In this document: positions 25,650-34,632 of the stretch, piece after piece
How the letters are laid out: every line of letters starts with the position of its first letter
Position numbering within the stretch: the first letter of the stretch is position 1
Origin: Caballeronia sordidicola
Lineage (GTDB): Bacteria > Pseudomonadota > Gammaproteobacteria > Burkholderiales > Burkholderiaceae
Assembly: GCF_001544455.2 (NCBI RefSeq)
Contig: NZ_FCOC02000003.1
Coordinates: 248,001 to 312,000, forward strand
Direction: 5' to 3'
Length of the DNA: 64,000 nt
Notes under the pieces: generated by a model
Database searches by the model: none
Seen by the model: the letters and a program-made list of their open reading frames with translations, nothing else
What the model was told of the DNA's origin: nothing
Made by a program: the position numbers and the translations under genes

Positions 25650-26447
25650 TCATTTAACCGACACGTCGATATCGCCGAGATGTTTCTTTGCGAATCCGGC
25701 AATCGTTCCGTCCGCCTGAAGCTTGGCAATCGCTGTGTTCAGGCGTTGTTTCAGCGCGTTGTCACCCTTGCGGATACCGAATGCAATGCCGCTGCCGAGG
25801 ATCTTGTCATCGTGGACCGGACCGCCGGCAAACGCGTAACCCGCGCCATCGGGCTTCGACAAAAAGCCCGATTGTCCCGCCGCCGACATCACGAGCGTGC
25901 CGTCCAGACGTCCCGCTTTCAGGTCGGTATAAGCCTGGTTCTGATCCTGATACGCCACCACGTTCACGCCCGCGTTGGCCCAGTGCGCCTTTGCAAAAGT
26001 CTCCTGCACCGAACCCGCCAGCACGCCGACGTTCTTGCCCTTGAGCGACGTCGCCGTAGGCGCGAGCCCGCTGCTGGTTTTGGCGATCAGTTGCGTCGGC
26101 ACGTGATACACGACGTTCGTGAAGTCGATAGCCTGGCGGCGCTGGTCGGTGGCGTTCATCGCGGAGTTGATCGCGTCGAACTTGCGGCCCTGCAGCGCGG
26201 GAATCAGGCCGTCGAACGAGGTCTCGACCCACGCGCATTTCATTTTGGCCGTGGCGCAAACCGCGTTGCCGATATCGATGTCAAGGCCCTGCAATTCGCC
26301 CGATGCCGACTTCGATTCAAACGGCGGATACTGCGCTTCGATACCGTAGCGCAGCGTGTCGGAGTCGGCGGCGAAAGCGGCGGTCGCCGTGCACAACGAT
26401 GCGGCCAGCAGCACGGCGGCGGTCAATGCGTGGAACGGTTTTTTCAT
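25650..26447 (-). CDS. Polar amino-acid ABC transporter binding protein (HisJ/ArgT type)
   Basis: A 265-residue exported binding protein starting MKKPFHALTAAVLLA with a signal peptide ending near AAFAAD. The mature part shows YGIEAQYPPFESK, the LQGLDIDIGNAVC ligand loop, WVETSFDGLIPALQGRKFDAI and a type II periplasmic fold. It lies 38 bases downstream of an aminotransferase on the same strand. The permease and ATPase are not adjacent, so it either uses a shared transporter or is a stand-alone sensor of an amino acid handled by the aminotransferase. Upstream ATGs at 26468 and 26498 exist but lack the signal context. Confidence 0.85.
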   Translation of the reverse strand: MKKPFHALTAAVLLAASLCTATAAFAADSDTLRYGIEAQYPPFESKSASGELQGLDIDIGNAVCATAKMKCAWVETSFDGLIPALQGRKFDAINSAMNATDQRRQAIDFTNVVYHVPTQLIAKTSSGLAPTATSLKGKNVGVLAGSVQETFAKAHWANAGVNVVAYQDQNQAYTDLKAGRLDGTLVMSAAGQSGFLSKPDGAGYAFAGGPVHDDKILGSGIAFGIRKGDNALKQRLNTAIAKLQADGTIAGFAKKHLGDIDVSVK

Positions 26448-26485
26448 GGAGCGGATCTCGTGTCTCATGGTGAATATCGGTTGGT

Positions 26486-27640
26486 TCAAACCGCGCACAG
26501 GCGGCGCGCACCTTCGCGCAATGTGTCGTCGTCCTTCGCAAAGCTCAGGCGAATGATGCGGTTGTCGGTGCCGTCGGTGTAGAACGCGGACAGCGGGATT
26601 GTAGCGACCCGCGTTTCACGGATCAGCCGCAGCACGAAATCGCTGTCGCTTTCGCCCGAAAATGCGCCGAAGCGCGCCAGCATGAAGAAGCTGCCCGCGC
26701 TTGGCAGCAGTTCGAAGCGCGAACCGGCGAGCGCCGCGGCCAGCAGGTCGCGCTTGTCCTGATAGAACGCGCCGAGGCCGAGATAGCTCGACTCGTCGCC
26801 GAGCGCTTCGGCGAATGCGATCTGCATGGGGGTATCGGCGGAGAATGTCATGAACTGATGGACCTTGCGGATCTCGTTGGTCAACTCGGCTGGCGCGAGC
26901 GTGAAGCCGACACGCCAGCCGGTCACGTGATACGACTTGCCAAACGAGGACACGATCACGCTGCGCTCGGCCAGCGCCGGATACCGCGCCATGCTGTGAT
27001 GCAGGGCGCCGTCGAAGACCACGTGCTCGTACACTTCGTCCGACAAAACGATGATCTTCGAATCGCGTGTGAGCGCCGTGAGCCGGTCGATATCGCCGCG
27101 CGTGAACGCGCTGCCCGAAGGATTGTGCGGCGAATTCACGATGATCATGCGCGTGCGGGGCGTGACGGCGGCCTGAACCTCGTCCCAGTCGATGTGAAAA
27201 TCCACCGGCGAAAGCTTGATGGCGATCGGCGTTGCGCCTTGCAACTGGACGATCGGGCCGTAGCTGTCGAAGGACGGTTCGAAGTAGATCACCTCGTCGC
27301 CGGGATGGACGAGCGCGCTGATGGTCGCGTACAAACCCTCGCTCGCGCTCGCGACCACCGTGATCTCGCTCACCGGGTCGTAGGTCGCGCCGTAGAGCTT
27401 TTGGGTTTTTAGCGCCAGCGCTTCCCGCAGCGCGTGGACCCCCGACATGGGCGCGTACTGGTTATGCCCTGCGCGCATGGCTCGGGCGGCGCTTTCCACG
27501 AGTTTCGGGTCGGGCGCGAAGTTCGGCGCGCCTTGCGAGAGATTGAGCGCGTGATGTTCCTCGGCAAGCTGGCCGATCACGGTAAAAATAGTCGTGCCGA
27601 CATCCGGCAGCTTCGACGCGGGGGTCCAGGCACTTTTCAC
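26486..27640 (-). CDS. PLP-dependent aminotransferase (YbdL/methionine aminotransferase-like)
   Basis: A 384-residue fold-type I aminotransferase. I start at the GTG giving MKSAWTPASKLPDVGTT, because GGAG lies 8 bases before it; a longer start (27655) is less favoured. Landmarks: LNLSQGAPNFAPDP, the NSPHNPSGSAF loop with the PLP-binding Asn, SDEVYEHVVFD, and the catalytic lysine in SSFGKSYHVTGWRVG. It resembles KAT/MtnE-type enzymes that transaminate methionine or aromatic/kynurenine substrates. It is followed by an amino-acid-binding protein, and is divergent from a LysR gene with a palindrome between. Confidence 0.87.
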   Translation of the reverse strand: MKSAWTPASKLPDVGTTIFTVIGQLAEEHHALNLSQGAPNFAPDPKLVESAARAMRAGHNQYAPMSGVHALREALALKTQKLYGATYDPVSEITVVASASEGLYATISALVHPGDEVIYFEPSFDSYGPIVQLQGATPIAIKLSPVDFHIDWDEVQAAVTPRTRMIIVNSPHNPSGSAFTRGDIDRLTALTRDSKIIVLSDEVYEHVVFDGALHHSMARYPALAERSVIVSSFGKSYHVTGWRVGFTLAPAELTNEIRKVHQFMTFSADTPMQIAFAEALGDESSYLGLGAFYQDKRDLLAAALAGSRFELLPSAGSFFMLARFGAFSGESDSDFVLRLIRETRVATIPLSAFYTDGTDNRIIRLSFAKDDDTLREGARRLCAV

Positions 27641-27728
27641 AACAAGAGTCTCCACAAGACTGAATTCGGGTAATCGAAGGTCATTCGACCGCAGCCATTA
27701 ACCGCCGACAATCGAAAGTTTGTCATAC

Positions 27729-27753
27729 TAGCCATGAACGCCGCTCATGGCTA
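27729..27753. promoter_or_regulatory. Palindrome between aminotransferase and LysR genes
   Basis: TAGCCATGA and TCATGGCTA form a perfect 9-base inverted repeat around a 7-base spacer, 14 bases before the LysR ATG and 89 from the aminotransferase start. It is the probable site of the adjacent LysR protein. Confidence 0.6.
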
Positions 27754-27766
27754 ACGAGGTTACCCG

Positions 27767-28681
27767 ATGAAACCGCTGCCTTCACTTGATGTGCTCAAGA
27801 CCTTCGCCGTGGTCGCGCAGCGCCTTAACTTTACCCGCGCCGCCGAGTTGCTCAACGTCACGCAAGGCGCTGTCAGCCGGCAGATATCCGGACTGGAAGC
27901 GCATCTGGGTTATGCGCTGTTCGTGCGTCAGCCGCGCGGGCTGGCGCTCACGCCCAATGGCGCCATGCTGCTCGCGCCCGTACAGCAGGCGCTCGCGCAG
28001 ATCGCCGAGGCGCTCGAGCGCAGCGACGCGCAGTCCGGCACCTTGCGCGTGAAATGTCCGACGTGCGCCATGCGCTGGATCTTGCCGCGCGTGATTCGCC
28101 TGCAAAACGAGCGGCCGGAACTCGTGATCGAGGTGACGGCGGCGGTGTCGCACGGCGTCGAATTCAATGCCGAGCAATTCGACGCCGCCGTTGTGTTCGG
28201 CCAGCCATCGCTAAAAGGCGTGAGTGTTCACCATCTCTTCGATGAAGTCCTGACACCGGTTTGCGCGCCGGGCTTGCTTGCGGATTCGGCCCGCGACATC
28301 ACGCCCGACGATCTTGCCGACCAGACCTTGCTGCATCCCACGCGCGACCGGCGGGACTGGTTGAGATGGCTTGCGGCCTATGGATATCGCGGATTGCCGT
28401 CCGCGAAAGCGCAGCACTTCGATACGCTGGATCTCGCAATTTCTTCGGCCATGCAGGGTTTAGGCGTGACGATAGGCGATTTGTCCCTGATCGAAGAAGA
28501 TCTGGCGGCGCACAGGATCGTGACGCCGTTTTCGCTTTGTGTGCCGAGCGGCGCTTCGTATTACCTGATCTATCCGGAACGGCCGGCGCCTTCGAAAGTA
28601 TTGAGCGAGTTTGCCGACTGGATGGAAGGCGAGGCCGCGCGGACGCGGGCGGGGCTTTCGAGGTATCTGGAACAGGCTTAG
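27767..28681 (+). CDS. LysR-family transcriptional regulator (GcvA-like)
   Basis: A 304-residue protein with an N-terminal winged helix (residues 6-65: FTRAAELLNVTQGAVSRQI) and an effector-binding domain from about 90. Its sequence shape (LNFTRAAELL, QISGLEAHLG) is like the GcvA/AmpR branch. A GAGG site precedes the ATG. It is divergent from the aminotransferase/binding-protein pair across 127 bases with a perfect palindrome, so it likely regulates those genes in response to an amino acid or keto-acid. Family is secure; ligand is inferred. Confidence 0.9.
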   Translation: MKPLPSLDVLKTFAVVAQRLNFTRAAELLNVTQGAVSRQISGLEAHLGYALFVRQPRGLALTPNGAMLLAPVQQALAQIAEALERSDAQSGTLRVKCPTCAMRWILPRVIRLQNERPELVIEVTAAVSHGVEFNAEQFDAAVVFGQPSLKGVSVHHLFDEVLTPVCAPGLLADSARDITPDDLADQTLLHPTRDRRDWLRWLAAYGYRGLPSAKAQHFDTLDLAISSAMQGLGVTIGDLSLIEEDLAAHRIVTPFSLCVPSGASYYLIYPERPAPSKVLSEFADWMEGEAARTRAGLSRYLEQA

Positions 28682-28725
28682 ATAGCTCGCTGGAATACCT
28701 CGCCGCCGCGCCCGTTGTTTTCCTC

Positions 28726-29883
28726 TTACGTCCCGCTCTTCGTGACAATCGGCACCCAGGCGCCGCTCTTGACCTGGTACATCGTCGACGATGCGTTCTT
28801 CAAGGCTCCCTTGTCATCGAAGGCGATGGTCCCGGTAATTCCGGGAAACGAGATGGTCTTCAATACCGGCCGATACACCTTCGGATCGATGGAACCCGCC
28901 TTTTGCATGGCGTTGACCGCCGCCCACGCCGCGTCGTAGCCAAACGGCGCATACGAAAGAATCGCGACGCCAAAGCGTTTCTGGAACTTGTCGGCGAAGG
29001 CCTTGCCCTGCGGCATCTTCTCAAGCGGACTGCCGTATTCCCACGCCATCACGCCTTCCGCCGTGTCGCCCGCGAGCTTCAGGAAGTCGGCGTCCATCAC
29101 GCCGCCGCCGCCTACGAGTTGCGCGTTGACGCCCAGTTGCTTCATCCGTTTGGCCACGGCGGCGGCTTGCCGGTCAAGGCCGCCGAAGAAGATCAGGTCC
29201 GCGCCCGCGCCCTTGAGCGCCGTTAGCTGCGCCGAGAAATCGACGGTCTGGTTGTCGCTGTACTGACGCGCGACGATCGAGCCGCCTGCCGCTTTCACCG
29301 CCTTTTCGAACTCGTCGGCTTCGCCCTGGCCGAAAGCCGTGCGGTCATCGATGATCGCAATCTTCTTCGCCTTCGTGACCTTCACCGCGTACGTGCCCGC
29401 GTTGCCGGCGTTCTGGGCGTCGCTGGAAATCACGGTGAAGACATTTTCGAAACCGCGCTCGGTGATGCTCGGATTGGTCGCTGCCGGATCGATCACCGGA
29501 ATGCCCGCGTTCTGATAGACCTGCGACGCTGGAATCGTGGTGCCCGAATTGAAGTGGCCAACCACCACCGCGACACCGCCATCCACGAGTTTTTGCGCTG
29601 CTTGCACGCCCACGCGCGGATCGGCTTGATCGTCTTCCGCCTGGATCGTGAAGTTGGCCGTCTTGCCGCCAATCTGGATTTTCCTGGCATTGGCTTCATC
29701 GAGTGCAAGCTGCACGCCGTTCTGCAGGTCTTTTCCGTAACCCGCATTCGCTCCCGTCAGCGGCGCGGCGAAACCGACTTTCACATCGATGGTGTCAGCG
29801 GCCGCGGACAGCGGCAACGCGCCGACGGCGGCAGCACACGCGATGATCCAGGCAAGCGGTTTGAGGCTTGTTCGAAGATGCAT
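28726..29883 (-). CDS. Branched-chain amino-acid ABC binding protein (LivK-like)
   Basis: A 385-residue exported type I binding protein beginning MHLRTSLKPLAWI with a signal peptide ending near LSAAAD. The mature start DTIDVKVGFAAPLTGANAGYGKDLQNG is typical, and the lobes carry VVVGHFNSGTTIPASQ and DRTAFGQGEADEFEKA. AAGGAG lies upstream of the ATG. No permease or ATPase lies nearby, so it is an orphan solute receptor. It ends 44 bases from the end of the convergent LysR gene. Actual ligand could be leucine, an aromatic acid or a related compound. Confidence 0.9.
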   Translation of the reverse strand: MHLRTSLKPLAWIIACAAAVGALPLSAAADTIDVKVGFAAPLTGANAGYGKDLQNGVQLALDEANARKIQIGGKTANFTIQAEDDQADPRVGVQAAQKLVDGGVAVVVGHFNSGTTIPASQVYQNAGIPVIDPAATNPSITERGFENVFTVISSDAQNAGNAGTYAVKVTKAKKIAIIDDRTAFGQGEADEFEKAVKAAGGSIVARQYSDNQTVDFSAQLTALKGAGADLIFFGGLDRQAAAVAKRMKQLGVNAQLVGGGGVMDADFLKLAGDTAEGVMAWEYGSPLEKMPQGKAFADKFQKRFGVAILSYAPFGYDAAWAAVNAMQKAGSIDPKVYRPVLKTISFPGITGTIAFDDKGALKNASSTMYQVKSGAWVPIVTKSGT

Positions 29884-30422
29884 TTTTCTTCTCCTTCGGG
29901 TTGGACAGGTCGAGCGAGCAGTTCTTTTCGTTGTTGCTTACAGGCTCCGTGCGGATTGGCGGAAAACACGGGAAACGTTTTCAGTACCACGACTGAAACA
30001 TGGCCGATATACGCCAACAAGGCGGATTTCCCCGTGCAATCACGGCGGATCCAGCGGAGCGTTCCTCCGGGCCGCCTGGATCGCCGCCAACAGCAATTTA
30101 GGAAACCAAATTAGCGGCGTCTTGGCAGTTCGTCGCATTGGGGATGCGCATTTCGGCACAGCATGGCTCGGCCGCCTGAAAGTCACGTTTGGGATGAAAT
30201 GCCCGTCCGCGTTGATGGGATCTTGCGCAACGTCAATGCGAACACGCGCGCGGTTGGCCGATGATTGAAGATTGCGGCACAACGTGGTGGCGTTGCTGAA
30301 GAATCCGTAACGCCGCGCAAAATCGTCGTATCTATCTAAAGCATTACGGATTTATTTCACCCCATCCGCCATGGATTTTGAGAAGAACGGATTCTGTAAT
30401 GTGCATATCGACCGCATGTAAT
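29884..30422. other. Intergenic stretch between LivK and the porin operon
   Basis: About 540 bases upstream of the porin promoter. Three short frames overlap here but none has a ribosome site, codon usage or motif that I can support. Apart from the LivK leader on the minus strand, no gene or repeat stands out. Confidence 0.5.
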
Positions 30423-30428
30423 TACAAT
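30423..30428 (+). promoter_or_regulatory. Candidate -10 of the porin/iron operon
   Basis: TACAAT matches TATAAT at five of six positions. A weak -35 (TGTGCA at 30400-30405) lies 17 bases upstream. The Fur box overlaps its 3' edge, so a repressor here would cover the start of transcription. Confidence 0.5.
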
Positions 30429-30444
30429 GAGAATCGTTCTCGTT
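30426..30444. promoter_or_regulatory. Fur box (ferric uptake regulator site)
   Basis: AATGAGAATCGTTCTCGTT contains the exact GAGAA-N3-TTCTC core and resembles the AATGAGAATNATTCTCATT form of Fur sites. It lies 128 bases before the porin ATG and overlaps its -10. This is the strongest regulator site in the window. Confidence 0.85.
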
Positions 30445-30571
30445 TATGTTGACGACAGCATGCGGGGTCGATACGATTTGCTCGCCGGCGCCGTATGGCT
30501 GAGAACAATCAATGCGGCGCCCGCGCCCGTCAAGAGTCGCAACGGCGTCCGCAACAAGCAAGAGGATTCCG

Positions 30572-32071
30572 ATGCAACCCGTCCAACCCGACACGCGCGA
30601 TTACAACGCGCCACTGCGCTTGGCCTCCAGATGCCCCGCGCCTTTGCGGCGCGCCTTGTTGGGCGCATGGCTTGCACTGGCTTCATCGGCGGCAATGGCG
30701 GCTGGCGCGCCCGTCAATCCGGATGCCACGCCCACGGACGCGCCCGAGGCCGACCTGAACATCCAGGCGCAGCCGGCCGGGCAGTGGACGGGCGTGTGGA
30801 CCCGTTCGACCTTGCTTGGCGACATGGGCGGCATCCGCTCGTTTCTGGGTAAATACGGCGTGTCGCTGCAGGCGACCGAAACGTCGGAATACCTGGCGAA
30901 CGTGCGCGGCGGGCTCAAGACCGGAGGCACCTACGATGGCCTGACCACGGTCACGCTCGGCCTCGATACCCAAAAGGCCATCGGCTGGGAAGGCGGCACG
31001 TTCAACGCGAGCGCGCTGCAGATTCATGGCCGCAACCTGAGCCAGTACAACCTGGGAACGCTCAACACGGCGAGCGGCATTGAAGCGCAGGACACCACGC
31101 GTCTCTGGGAACTCTGGTATCAGCAGTCGTTCTTGAACAAGCGCGTGGACGTGAAGATCGGGCAGCAGAGCATCGACCAGGAATTCATGGTCAGTTCGTA
31201 CGCAGCTACCTTCGTGAACACCATGTTCGGCTGGCCCGGCTTGCCGTCCTACGACATGCCTTCGGGCGGTCCCGCGTATCCGCTGTCCGCGCTCGGCGTG
31301 CGGGTGCGCGGACAGATCACGCCGTCCCTGACTGCGCTGGCCGGCGTGTTCGACGGCGATCCGCTCGGCAACAACCCGAACAATCTCAGCGGCACGAATT
31401 TCAACCTGCATAACGGCGCGCTGTACATAGGCGAATTGCAATATGCAATCAACCAGCCGTCCGATGGCGAAATGGTCGGCGTGCCGCAAAGCGGTTTGCC
31501 GGGCACGTACAAGATTGGCGTCTGGTACAACAACGAACGTTTCGACGATCAGGGTATCGACAACACCGGCCTCTCGCTCGCCGATCCAGCCAGCAGCGGG
31601 ACGGCGCAATCGCATCGAGGCAACTACAGCTTCTATGCCGTCGCCGACCAGATGATCTGGCGTCCGGACCCCGACGAACCACGCAGCATTGGCGTGTTCG
31701 CGCGCGTGATGGGCGCGCCCGGCGACCGCAATCTCGTGAGTCTTTCCGCGAACGCGGGCATCGTGACGAAAGCGCCGTTCAAGGGCCGTGATTACGACAG
31801 CGTCGGCATTGGCCTCGCGTATATCAAGGTCGGCAATCACGTGCATGACCTCGACGCGCAGAGCGCGGCTTTCAGCGGCGGCCCCTACGGTGTGCGCACC
31901 AGCGAAACGGCGCTCGAAGCCACCTATCAGTATCAGGTCACGCCGTGGTGGGTTCTGCAGGGCGACCTGCAATACACCTTCAATGCAGGCGCGGGCCAGA
32001 ATCCGAACGACCCCACCGCGCCCTTGCGCAATACCTTCGTGGTCGGCGTGCGCACCACCATTACTTTCTGA
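30572..32071 (+). CDS. OprB-family carbohydrate-selective porin
   Basis: A 499-residue outer-membrane porin. I start at MQPVQPDTRDYNAPL with AGAGGA upstream; a 20-residue longer ATG (30572-60) has no such site. After a long n-region, the signal segment LLGAWLALASSAAMA leads to a beta-barrel with the usual landmarks: GDMGGIRSFLGKYGVSLQ, DTTRLWELWYQQ, VDVKIGQQSIDQEF and the C-terminal aromatic VVGVRTTITF. OprB porins normally pass glucose-like sugars. Here the gene is Fur-controlled and first in an iron operon, so a chelate or reducing compound may be its cargo. It is 18 bases ahead of the next gene. Confidence 0.9.
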   Translation: MQPVQPDTRDYNAPLRLASRCPAPLRRALLGAWLALASSAAMAAGAPVNPDATPTDAPEADLNIQAQPAGQWTGVWTRSTLLGDMGGIRSFLGKYGVSLQATETSEYLANVRGGLKTGGTYDGLTTVTLGLDTQKAIGWEGGTFNASALQIHGRNLSQYNLGTLNTASGIEAQDTTRLWELWYQQSFLNKRVDVKIGQQSIDQEFMVSSYAATFVNTMFGWPGLPSYDMPSGGPAYPLSALGVRVRGQITPSLTALAGVFDGDPLGNNPNNLSGTNFNLHNGALYIGELQYAINQPSDGEMVGVPQSGLPGTYKIGVWYNNERFDDQGIDNTGLSLADPASSGTAQSHRGNYSFYAVADQMIWRPDPDEPRSIGVFARVMGAPGDRNLVSLSANAGIVTKAPFKGRDYDSVGIGLAYIKVGNHVHDLDAQSAAFSGGPYGVRTSETALEATYQYQVTPWWVLQGDLQYTFNAGAGQNPNDPTAPLRNTFVVGVRTTITF

Positions 32072-32089
32072 TCGACGGGACTCGTGAAC

Positions 32090-33250
32090 ATGAACTTCAA
32101 TGCACGCACCCGGAACACTCGCATGAAAACACTTATTGGCGCGATCGCGCTTGCGGGCGCGGTTGTTGGCTCGATTGCAGGCTCTGTCGCGCATGCGGCG
32201 CCTATCGGATTTCTCGAAACGCTGCACAGGAACACCACGCTCATCAACACGGTGCCGTCCAACGGCGACCAGAATCCCTACGCGGTCGTGGTCGCGCCGG
32301 TCTCGAGCGGGACCGTGAAGCAGGGCGACGTGCTAGTCGGCAACTTCAATAACGCCGCGAACCTGCAGGGCACCGGCAGCACCATCGTCAACTATCACCC
32401 GGACACCAAGGAACTGAGCTTGTTCGCGACCGTGCCGCGCGACCTGAAGGGTTGCCCGGGCGGAATCGGCCTGTCCACCGCAATGACCATGCTGAAGTCG
32501 GGCTGGGTAATCGTTGGCAGCACGCCGAGCAACGACGGCACGACCAATACCAAGGGCGCGGGCTGCCTGATCGTGCTGGATAACCAGGGCAAGGTCGCAT
32601 CGACCATCGTGAGTCCTAACATCAACGATCCATGGGGCAACATGGCGGTCGTCGACAACGGCGACCACGCCACGCTCTTCGTGAGCAACGCGGGCTTCGG
32701 CGTGGGCGGCGCGGACGGCACGCCGCCGCCGGTCTTCAAGCAGGCGACCATCCTGCGTCTCGACCTCGATATTCCCGAAGGCCGCGCGCCGGTCGTCAAG
32801 CAGGAAACGGTGATTGCAAGCGGCTTCGGCGCGCAGGCCGATAAAGGCGTGTTCCTGATCGGGCCGACAGGACTGGCCTTGTCGCAGGATCAGAAGTTGT
32901 TGTACGCGTCGGACGCAATCGGCAACCGCGTGACGGAAATAGATGACCCCATGACACGCGATACCAGCGCAGGCGTTGGCCGCCAGTTGACCGCCGATGG
33001 TTTCCTGCATCGTCCGCTCGCCATGGTGACCGCGCCCAACGGGCATTTGCTCGTCACGAACGCGTTGAACGGGCAGGTGGTCGAGATCGATCCGTCGACG
33101 GGCAAGCAACTGTACGCGCGCTGGATCGATACCGACAAAGCGCAATCGCCGCCGGGCAACGGTGACTTGTTCGGCATTGCGCTGACACCGGAGGGCGACG
33201 GTTTCTATTACGTGCAGGACGACGTGAACACGCTGGTTCTGGCGAAATAA
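32090..33250 (+). CDS. Secreted beta-propeller (NHL/WD40-like) protein
   Basis: About 386 residues, exported through a signal peptide ending near SVAHAAPIG. No domain name is certain, but the mature protein shows propeller blades: repeated strand units ending in xxIDP or xxLDL, for example GLALSQDQKLLYASDAIGN and AMVTAPNGHLLVTNALNGQ, together with VVDNGDHATLFVSNAGFG. I used the ATG at 32090; a GTG at 32084 or ATG at 32123 is also possible. It is 38 bases ahead of the peroxidase and in the Fur-controlled operon, so it may hold or present an iron complex or the peroxidase. Function is unknown. Confidence 0.78.
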   Translation: MNFNARTRNTRMKTLIGAIALAGAVVGSIAGSVAHAAPIGFLETLHRNTTLINTVPSNGDQNPYAVVVAPVSSGTVKQGDVLVGNFNNAANLQGTGSTIVNYHPDTKELSLFATVPRDLKGCPGGIGLSTAMTMLKSGWVIVGSTPSNDGTTNTKGAGCLIVLDNQGKVASTIVSPNINDPWGNMAVVDNGDHATLFVSNAGFGVGGADGTPPPVFKQATILRLDLDIPEGRAPVVKQETVIASGFGAQADKGVFLIGPTGLALSQDQKLLYASDAIGNRVTEIDDPMTRDTSAGVGRQLTADGFLHRPLAMVTAPNGHLLVTNALNGQVVEIDPSTGKQLYARWIDTDKAQSPPGNGDLFGIALTPEGDGFYYVQDDVNTLVLAK

Positions 33251-33288
33251 CGAGCAACGGGTAACAAGCAACAAGGCAGGGCGACATC

Positions 33289-34560
33289 ATGGCAAACGAT
33301 CAGGATCCACCACGCCGGCGCTTCTTGAAAGCGGGCGTTGCAGCGGGCGCGGCATTGGGCGCGGGTTCGGTCGCACACGCGGCGACCAAGGCGCAGTTCA
33401 GGCAACCCATCGACCCGATGACCGTGGTCGAGCCGTTTTTTGGCGAGCATCAGGCGGGTATCGTGACGCCGCAGCAGAGCCACACTTACGTGGCCGCGCT
33501 CGATCTCACGACCGACAAGCGCGACGACGTCATCAACCTACTCAAGCAATGGACCGATGCGGCGGCCCGCATGTCGCGCGGCGAGACGGCAAAACCGCTG
33601 CCCGCCGACGATAAATCCGCGCCCGATTCCGGCGATATCCTCGGCATCGGCGCGGCTGGCCTGACAATCACGTTTGGCTTCGGCCCGGGCATGTTCGAAC
33701 ACGAAGGCCGCGATCGCTACGGCATTGCAAAGCATCGGCCGGCCGCGCTCGTCGATCTGCCGCGCTTCAACGGGGATCAGTTGCTGCCGCAGAAAACCGG
33801 CGGCGACATTCTTATTCAGGCTTGCGCGAACGACGCACAAGTCGCGTTCCACGCGGTGCGGCAACTTGCACGCATGGGTTACGGCGCGGTCGCGATGCGT
33901 TGGGGGCAGGCCGGTTTTCTCTCGGGACCGCGCGGACAAACGCCGCGCAACCTGATGGGTTTCAAGGATGGCACGAACAATCCGTCGACGGCGCAGCCCG
34001 CGTTGATGAACCAGTTCGTCTGGGCCAATGCGCCCGACGCACCATGGATGAACGGCGGCACGTACACGGTCGTGCGGCGTATCCGCATCACCATCGAGCA
34101 CTGGGACCAGATGGAGCGCGGGTTTCAGGAGCAGGTCATGGGCCGGGAGAAATACAGCGGCGCGCCGATTGGCAAGAAGAACGAATTCGACGCGCTCGAT
34201 CTCGACGCCGCCGATAAGGACGGCAACCCCGTGATCCCTGACAACTCGCACGTGCGCTTGTCGAATCAGGCAACGAACAAGGGTGCGCAGATCCTGCGCC
34301 GCTCGTATTCGTACAACGACGGTACGGATTTTTATATAGAACGCTGGCCGCCGTGGCGTCAGGAAACCGAGTACGACGCGGGGCTGATTTTCATCGCGCA
34401 CCAGAGCGATCCGCGCACCGGCTTTATTCCGATCAACGACCGGCTCGCGAAGTTCGACATGATGAATCAGTTCACCACACACGTAGGCAGCGGCGTGTTC
34501 GCGTGCCCGCCAGGCGCGCGGCCGGGATCGTTTATTGGTGCTGGATTGTTTGAAGCCTAG
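33289..34560 (+). CDS. DyP-type heme peroxidase with Tat signal (EfeB-like)
   Basis: A 423-residue peroxidase. The N-terminal RRRFLKAG at residues 9-16 is a Tat signal, so folded, heme-loaded protein would reach the periplasm. The DyP hallmark GFKDGTNNP is at 224-232 with Asp227; proximal heme ligand His321 (DNSHVRLSN) and distal-side arginine (ILRRSYSYNDG) follow. EfeB, its closest functional relative, oxidises Fe(II) or frees iron from heme in E. coli. Position directly before a ferric-iron binding protein and downstream of a Fur box supports an iron role. Oxidation of dyes or phenols is an alternative. Confidence 0.88.
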   Translation: MANDQDPPRRRFLKAGVAAGAALGAGSVAHAATKAQFRQPIDPMTVVEPFFGEHQAGIVTPQQSHTYVAALDLTTDKRDDVINLLKQWTDAAARMSRGETAKPLPADDKSAPDSGDILGIGAAGLTITFGFGPGMFEHEGRDRYGIAKHRPAALVDLPRFNGDQLLPQKTGGDILIQACANDAQVAFHAVRQLARMGYGAVAMRWGQAGFLSGPRGQTPRNLMGFKDGTNNPSTAQPALMNQFVWANAPDAPWMNGGTYTVVRRIRITIEHWDQMERGFQEQVMGREKYSGAPIGKKNEFDALDLDAADKDGNPVIPDNSHVRLSNQATNKGAQILRRSYSYNDGTDFYIERWPPWRQETEYDAGLIFIAHQSDPRTGFIPINDRLAKFDMMNQFTTHVGSGVFACPPGARPGSFIGAGLFEA

Positions 34561-34632
34561 TCGTCAGCAACGGGCAATGCCGCTCGAATGCGACGCCGCT
34601 CAACGTCAAAAAACATAACAGGAACGAATGCA

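Noticed and set aside
30683-32227. Long open frame on the minus strand opposite the porin (514 codons)
   Set aside because: It is antisense to a gene with clear signal peptide, ribosome site and barrel motifs, and its composition (Arg/His/Ala-rich) is a by-product of GC-rich codon bias.
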